From contig NZ_PQGA01000026.1 of the NCBI RefSeq assembly GCF_002917095.1, positions 1-64,000 on the forward strand: a stretch of 64,000 nt of DNA, written 5' to 3'. This document shows, one piece after another, positions 59,884 to 64,000 of this stretch. Below the pieces are notes generated by a model, which worked only from the letters and a program-made list of their open reading frames with translations, ran no database searches and had not been told where the DNA came from. This DNA is from Paraburkholderia eburnea (GTDB taxonomy: Bacteria > Pseudomonadota > Gammaproteobacteria > Burkholderiales > Burkholderiaceae). A program made the translations under genes and the position numbers. Position 1 is the first letter of the stretch; every line of letters begins with the position of its first letter.

Positions 59884-61104
59884 ATGGGCGCTCTGAGCCA
59901 TATCCGCGTACTCGATCTCACCCGCGTCCTCGCCGGGCCGTGGTGCGCGCAGACCCTCGCCGATTTCGGCGCCGACGTGATCAAGGTGGAACGCCCCGGC
60001 GCCGGCGACGACACGCGCCACTGGGGGCCGCCCTACCTCAAGACGCCCACGGGCGAAGATACGGCGGAAGCCGCCTATTACCTCGCCGCGAACCGCAACA
60101 AGCGCTCGGTCACCGTCGATATCGCCACGCCCGAGGGTCAGCGCATCGTGCGCGAGCTGGCCGCGCAAAGCGACGTCGTGCTCGAAAACTACAAGGCGGG
60201 GCAACTCAAGAAATACGGGCTGGATTACGCGTCGCTGCGCGAGGTGAAGCCCGATATCGTCTACTGCTCGGTGACGGGTTTCGGCCAGACCGGGCCGTAT
60301 GCGTCGCGCGCGGGCTACGACTTCATCGTGCAGGGGATGGGTGGCTTCATGAGCATCACCGGCGAGCGCGACGCCCTGCCCGGCGGCGGCCCGCAAAAGG
60401 CGGGCGTTGCGATCGCCGATCTGATGACCGGCATGTACGCAACCGTCGCCGTGCTCACGGCCCTCGCGCACCGCGACCGTACCGGAGAAGGCCAGTACAT
60501 CGACATGGCGCTGCTCGACGTGCAGGTGGCCATGCTCGCCAACATGAATTCGAACTACCTCGCGAGCGGCACGCCGCCCGCCCGCTGGGGCAACGCGCAC
60601 CCCAACATCGTGCCCTATCAGGCGTTCCAGACCAGCGATAGCTGGATCATTCTCGCGATCGGCAACGACGGGCAGTTCCGCAAGTTCGTCGAGGTGGCGG
60701 GCCGCCCGGATCTGGCCGACGACGTGCGTTTCGCGACGAATCCCGAGCGCGTGCGCCATCGCGACACGCTGGTGCCGATCGTCGCCGGGCTGATCCGCGC
60801 GCGCAGCAAGGCCGACTGGATCGGCGCGCTGGAGGGCGCGGGCGTGCCGTGCGGGCCGATCAACGATCTCGCGGAAGTGTTCGAAAACGAGCAGGTGATC
60901 GCGCGCGGCATGCAGGTGGACGTGCCGCATCCGTCGGGCGGCACGGCGCGCCTCGTGCGCAACCCCATCCGCATGAGCGGCACGCCGCCGAGCGTTTCGG
61001 GCCATCCGCCGACGCTCGGCGAGCATACGGATGCGGTGTTGCGCGACGTGCTCGGCTATGACGGGGAACGGGCGGCGGCGTTGCGGGATAAAGGCGTCGT
61101 TTAA
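59884..61104 (+). CDS. Class III (CaiB/BaiF) CoA-transferase
   Basis: A 406-residue family III CoA-transferase: N-terminal LSHIRVLDLTRVLAGPWCAQTLADFGADVIKVERPGAGDDTR and the catalytic Asp region EGQYIDMALLDVQVAMLAN (about residue 210). It moves CoA between carboxylates; the substrate could be succinate/glutarate-type (as for SugCT/C7orf10-like) or other. It stands alone, divergent from alaS, with its own good promoter. Confidence 0.9.
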   Translation: MGALSHIRVLDLTRVLAGPWCAQTLADFGADVIKVERPGAGDDTRHWGPPYLKTPTGEDTAEAAYYLAANRNKRSVTVDIATPEGQRIVRELAAQSDVVLENYKAGQLKKYGLDYASLREVKPDIVYCSVTGFGQTGPYASRAGYDFIVQGMGGFMSITGERDALPGGGPQKAGVAIADLMTGMYATVAVLTALAHRDRTGEGQYIDMALLDVQVAMLANMNSNYLASGTPPARWGNAHPNIVPYQAFQTSDSWIILAIGNDGQFRKFVEVAGRPDLADDVRFATNPERVRHRDTLVPIVAGLIRARSKADWIGALEGAGVPCGPINDLAEVFENEQVIARGMQVDVPHPSGGTARLVRNPIRMSGTPPSVSGHPPTLGEHTDAVLRDVLGYDGERAAALRDKGVV

Positions 61105-61120
61105 CGCGTGCGCGGCTGAA

Positions 61121-61687
61121 TCAGTCTGCCTGCATCGACATCAACCACTCAAAACCCTGCGGCCAGTCGTCGAGGCCGCTTTCTGCATTGATGTGCCCGC
61201 GCGCGCCGATATCCATCCAGCGGCTGCCCCACGCGTGCGCGCAGCGCTGCGAAAACGCCACGCCGCCATAGGGATCGTCGCGGCTCGCCACCACGACGCT
61301 CGCGAACGGCAGCGCGGCGAGCGGCACCGGATCGAAACCCCGCGCGTCGCGCGGGAATTCGGGGCCATGCGGGTCCGGCAGCGCCACCAGCAGCGCGCCC
61401 GCCACTTTGGCCCGCGTCGCGGCGCTCGCGTGGCGCGCGGCCCAATGCGCCACCGTCAGGCAGCCAAGGCTATGCGCCGCCAGCAGCACACTGCGCCCGC
61501 CGCCCGCTTCAGCCGCCAGCGCCGCTTCCAGCACGGCGCACCACGCGTCGCAGTCCGGGTGCATCCAGTCGGGCATACGCAGGCGCTCGAAGCCCGTGTG
61601 CGCGGCTTCCCAGCGCGTCTGCCAGTGCCCCGGCCCCGAGTTCATGTAGCCCGGCAGCACCAGCACGCGCGGCTCGCTCGTCGTCAT
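61121..61687 (-). CDS. RBBP9/YdeN-family serine hydrolase
   Basis: A 188-residue small alpha/beta hydrolase: RVLVLPGYMNSGPGHWQTRWE at the N-terminus, the nucleophile motif AHSLGC (Ser about residue 77), and a final His in GARGHINAESGLDDWPQG. This is the RBBP9/YdeN layout. Substrate unknown. The start at 61687 has GGAG nearby; the frame open upstream would enter the glnS promoter region. Convergent with the CoA-transferase. Confidence 0.9.
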   Translation of the reverse strand: MTTSEPRVLVLPGYMNSGPGHWQTRWEAAHTGFERLRMPDWMHPDCDAWCAVLEAALAAEAGGGRSVLLAAHSLGCLTVAHWAARHASAATRAKVAGALLVALPDPHGPEFPRDARGFDPVPLAALPFASVVVASRDDPYGGVAFSQRCAHAWGSRWMDIGARGHINAESGLDDWPQGFEWLMSMQAD

Positions 61688-61877
61688 TTTTTCTCCGTCA
61701 AAGTGAGGCCGACGCGACACCCCGGCGCCAGGACTGGCGGGAAAGGTCGCGTCAGGTAGAATGGAAGGCACCACCGGCGCGCGGTGCGGCTTCGGCAGGG
61801 CGAACCGTCAACGACATTCTTCCCGCCGACAGGCTGGCCACTGGTACCGCGCCCTCGAACGACTTCCCTCTTTTCGC

Positions 61878-63596
61878 ATGAATACCGAACGTAAAGACGC
61901 CGACCGCACGGACGCGCCTGCGGCATCCAATTTCATCCGCAACATCATCGACGACGACAACCGCTCGGGCAAGTGGGCGCAGCGCGTGGAAACGCGCTTC
62001 CCGCCGGAACCGAACGGTTATCTGCACATCGGCCACGCGAAGAGCATCTGCCTGAACTTCGGCGTCGCGCAGCGCTACGACGGCGTTTGCCATCTGCGCT
62101 TCGACGACACGAATCCGGAAAAGGAAAGCGTCGAATACGTCAATTCGATCATCGACGCGGTCACCTGGCTCGGCTTCGAGTGGAAAAAGGAAGAGAAGGA
62201 ATACCTCTTCTACGCGAGCGACTACTACGACAAGCTCTACGAATTCGCCGAACTGCTGATCCAGCGCGGCCGCGCCTACGTGGACAGCCAGTCGCCGGAC
62301 GAGATGCGCGCGAACCGCGGCTCGGCCACGGAAGCGGGCAAGAATTCGCCGTTCCGCGATCGTTCGGTCGAGGAGAACCTCGACCTGTTCCGCCGCATGA
62401 AGGCCGGCGAGTTCGAGGAAGGCGCGCACGTGCTGCGCGCGAAGATCGACATGGCGTCGCCGAACTTCAATCTGCGCGACCCCGTCATCTACCGCATCCG
62501 CTTCGCCCACCACTACCGCACCGGCGACAAGTGGTGCGTGTATCCGATGTACGACTACACGCACTGCATTTCGGATGCGCTCGAAGGCATCACGCATTCG
62601 CTGTGCACGCTGGAGTTCGAAGATCACCGTCCGCTCTACGACTGGGTGCTCAACGAACTGGCCGACGCCGGCGTGTTCGCGCGTCCGCTGCCGCAACAGA
62701 TCGAATTTTCGCGCCTGAACCTCACGTACGCGATCACCAGCAAGCGCAAGCTGCTGCAGCTCGTGACCGAAAACCACGTGGACGGCTGGGACGATCCGCG
62801 TATGCCGACCATCGTCGGCGTGCGCCGCCGCGGCTTCACGCCCGAAGCGATCCAGCTTTTCTGCGAGCGCATCGGCGTGACCAAGGTCGATTCGTGGATC
62901 GACATGAGCGTGTTCGAAGGCGCGCTGCGCGACGATCTGGACGACAAGGCGCCGCGCGCGACCGCCGTGCTCGATCCGCTCAAGCTCATCGTCGACAACT
63001 ATCCCGAAGGCCAGTCCGAGCCCTGCAGCGCGCCGGTGCATCCGCATCATCCGGAACGCGGCAATCGCGAATTCGTGTTTTCGCGCGAACTGTGGATCGA
63101 GCGCGAGGACTTCCAGGAAACGCCGCCGAAGGGCTATTTCCGCCTGTTCCCGGGTAACAAGGTGCGCCTGAAGTACGGCTTCGTGGTCGAATGCACGGGC
63201 GCGGAGAAAGACGCCGACGGCAATATCGTGGCCGTCCATTGCAACTACTTCCCCGACAGCAAATCGGGCACCGAAGGCGCGAGCAACTACAAGGTCAAGG
63301 GCACGATCCACTGGCTGAGCGCCGACCACGCCGTGCCGGCCGAAGTGCGTCTCTACGACCGCCTGTTCCGCGAAGAGCAGCCCGATGCGGGCGGCCGCGA
63401 CTTCCTCGAAGCGCTGAACCCGGATTCGAAGCGCGTCGTCAAGGCGTATGTCGAACCGGGCGCGCGCGACGCGGCGCCGGAAGACCGCTATCAGTTCGAG
63501 CGTCACGGCTACTTCGTCGCCGACCGCTACGATTCGAAGCCGGGTGCGCCGGTGTTCAACCGCATCGTCGGTCTGCGCGACAGCTGGGGCAAGTAA
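61878..63596 (+). CDS. glnS: Glutaminyl-tRNA synthetase
   Basis: A 572-residue class I synthetase. HIGH box in PPEPNGYLHIGHAKSICLNF (about residue 40), ATP-binding AITSKRKLLQL as the KMSKS-like loop (about residue 285), and the two beta-barrel anticodon domains at the C-terminus (VKGTIHWLSADHAVPAEVRLYDRLF). It charges tRNA-Gln directly. Start MNTERKDADRTDAP at 61878; a strong terminator follows. Confidence 0.97.
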   Translation: MNTERKDADRTDAPAASNFIRNIIDDDNRSGKWAQRVETRFPPEPNGYLHIGHAKSICLNFGVAQRYDGVCHLRFDDTNPEKESVEYVNSIIDAVTWLGFEWKKEEKEYLFYASDYYDKLYEFAELLIQRGRAYVDSQSPDEMRANRGSATEAGKNSPFRDRSVEENLDLFRRMKAGEFEEGAHVLRAKIDMASPNFNLRDPVIYRIRFAHHYRTGDKWCVYPMYDYTHCISDALEGITHSLCTLEFEDHRPLYDWVLNELADAGVFARPLPQQIEFSRLNLTYAITSKRKLLQLVTENHVDGWDDPRMPTIVGVRRRGFTPEAIQLFCERIGVTKVDSWIDMSVFEGALRDDLDDKAPRATAVLDPLKLIVDNYPEGQSEPCSAPVHPHHPERGNREFVFSRELWIEREDFQETPPKGYFRLFPGNKVRLKYGFVVECTGAEKDADGNIVAVHCNYFPDSKSGTEGASNYKVKGTIHWLSADHAVPAEVRLYDRLFREEQPDAGGRDFLEALNPDSKRVVKAYVEPGARDAAPEDRYQFERHGYFVADRYDSKPGAPVFNRIVGLRDSWGK

Positions 63597-63622
63597 GCCC
63601 CAAGCGCCAGCCTCAAAAGCAC

Positions 63623-63654
63623 AAAGCCCGCACCTGACCCGTGCGGGCTTTTTT
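63623..63654 (+). terminator. Rho-independent terminator after glnS
   Basis: An 11-bp perfect stem (AAAGCCCGCAC with GTGCGGGCTTT) with a 7-base loop and a run of T; it can also act on the convergent NUDIX gene. Confidence 0.93.
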
Positions 63655-63687
63655 ATGCGAGAAGGCAAAGGCGCAATGCCAGCGACG

Positions 63688-64000
63688 CTAAACGCGCTCG
63701 TGTAACTCCGCCAGCGAAAGCGTCGTGGCAAAAAGGCGCGCGAGGCTGCGGCTCGCGAACTGATCGACATCGGCGGGCGCGGTCCAGCGCCACGCGTCCA
63801 TCTCGGGGATCATCACGCCGTCGCGGCGGCCCGGAAACATCGACACGCACACGCAGCGCGACAGATCCAGCTCGCTCTCCAGCGCACGCGCGGCGAACAG
63901 ATGCAGATCCTTGTCGCGCCGATATGCGAAACGCCCGAGATCGACCAGACGCGCCGCATCGACGGCGATGCCCGTCTCCTCGACCATCTCGCGCAACGCG
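63688..64000 (-). CDS. NUDIX hydrolase, C-terminal part (5' end outside window)
   Basis: The last 104 residues of a NUDIX protein cut by the right edge. The end of the Nudix box (REMVEETG) is visible at the cut, followed by a beta-rich part (LGRFAYRRDKDLHLFAARAL) and WRWTAPADVDQFASRSLARLF. Substrate cannot be judged from this part. Convergent with glnS. Confidence 0.85.
   Translation of the reverse strand, partial: ALREMVEETGIAVDAARLVDLGRFAYRRDKDLHLFAARALESELDLSRCVCVSMFPGRRDGVMIPEMDAWRWTAPADVDQFASRSLARLFATTLSLAELHERV

Overview
The window looks like chromosomal DNA of a Burkholderia sensu lato bacterium (Paraburkholderia, Caballeronia or Burkholderia). The evidence is high GC, nearly every gap filled by long antisense reading frames typical of such GC, strongly GC-ending codons, and a gene set that is usual for Burkholderiaceae (ETF-QO, aroC, MFS-acyltransferase fusion, YihY, wrbA, DUF2069, FUSC efflux, iol cluster, valS, galU, alaS, glnS). 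No rRNA, tRNA, CRISPR array, insertion sequence or prophage was recognised. Assignment to a genus is inference from gene content, not from any search.

Region 1 (1-14.2 kb) is mostly housekeeping: the end of an ETF-ubiquinone oxidoreductase, a TPR/glycosyltransferase-like protein, chorismate synthase, an MFS-PlsC fusion, a CBS-domain protein, O-acetylhomoserine sulfhydrylase with an overlapping alpha/beta hydrolase, a DUF962 membrane protein, a YihY protein with an extra C-terminal domain, WrbA, DUF2069, an FAD-linked oxidase and a metallophosphoesterase.

Region 2 (14.3-20.5 kb) is a complete LysR-controlled tripartite efflux system (outer-membrane lipoprotein, FUSC pump, DUF1656 protein, HlyD adaptor), like AaeXAB/Fus aromatic acid exporters. 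A 37-bp dyad lies in the divergent promoter region. Region 3 (20.6-23.4 kb) is the oddest part. A perfect FNR/ANR box precedes a hydrogenase-maturation-protease homologue that has lost most of its nickel-binding residues, then a large stem-loop and a propionyl-CoA synthetase; no hydrogenase is in view.

Region 4 (23.4-31 kb) holds MTA/SAH nucleosidase, UvrD helicase, valS, galU and a TusA-family protein. Region 5 (31-43.6 kb) is a myo-inositol uptake and catabolism island. On the minus strand it has two Gfo/Idh/MocA dehydrogenases and an RpiR-type regulator. On the plus strand it has a three-gene sugar ABC importer, then iolC (kinase fused to a DUF2090 aldolase domain), iolD, iolE and iolB. 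A GGAA-N6-TTCC operator and two divergent promoters lie between the halves. iolA is not in the window.

Region 6 (43.6-56.9 kb) starts with a lower-GC patch carrying one orphan hypothetical gene. It continues with a chemoreceptor, a fosmidomycin-resistance-like MFS pump, an adenosine-specific kinase paired with an Ap4A phosphorylase, a branched-chain amino-acid-type ABC transporter (no binding protein) behind a thioesterase and a NUDIX hydrolase, and a YbfB-like MFS with its divergent LysR regulator. Region 7 (56.9-64 kb) contains alaS, a class III CoA-transferase, an RBBP9-like hydrolase, glnS and a partial NUDIX hydrolase cut by the window edge.
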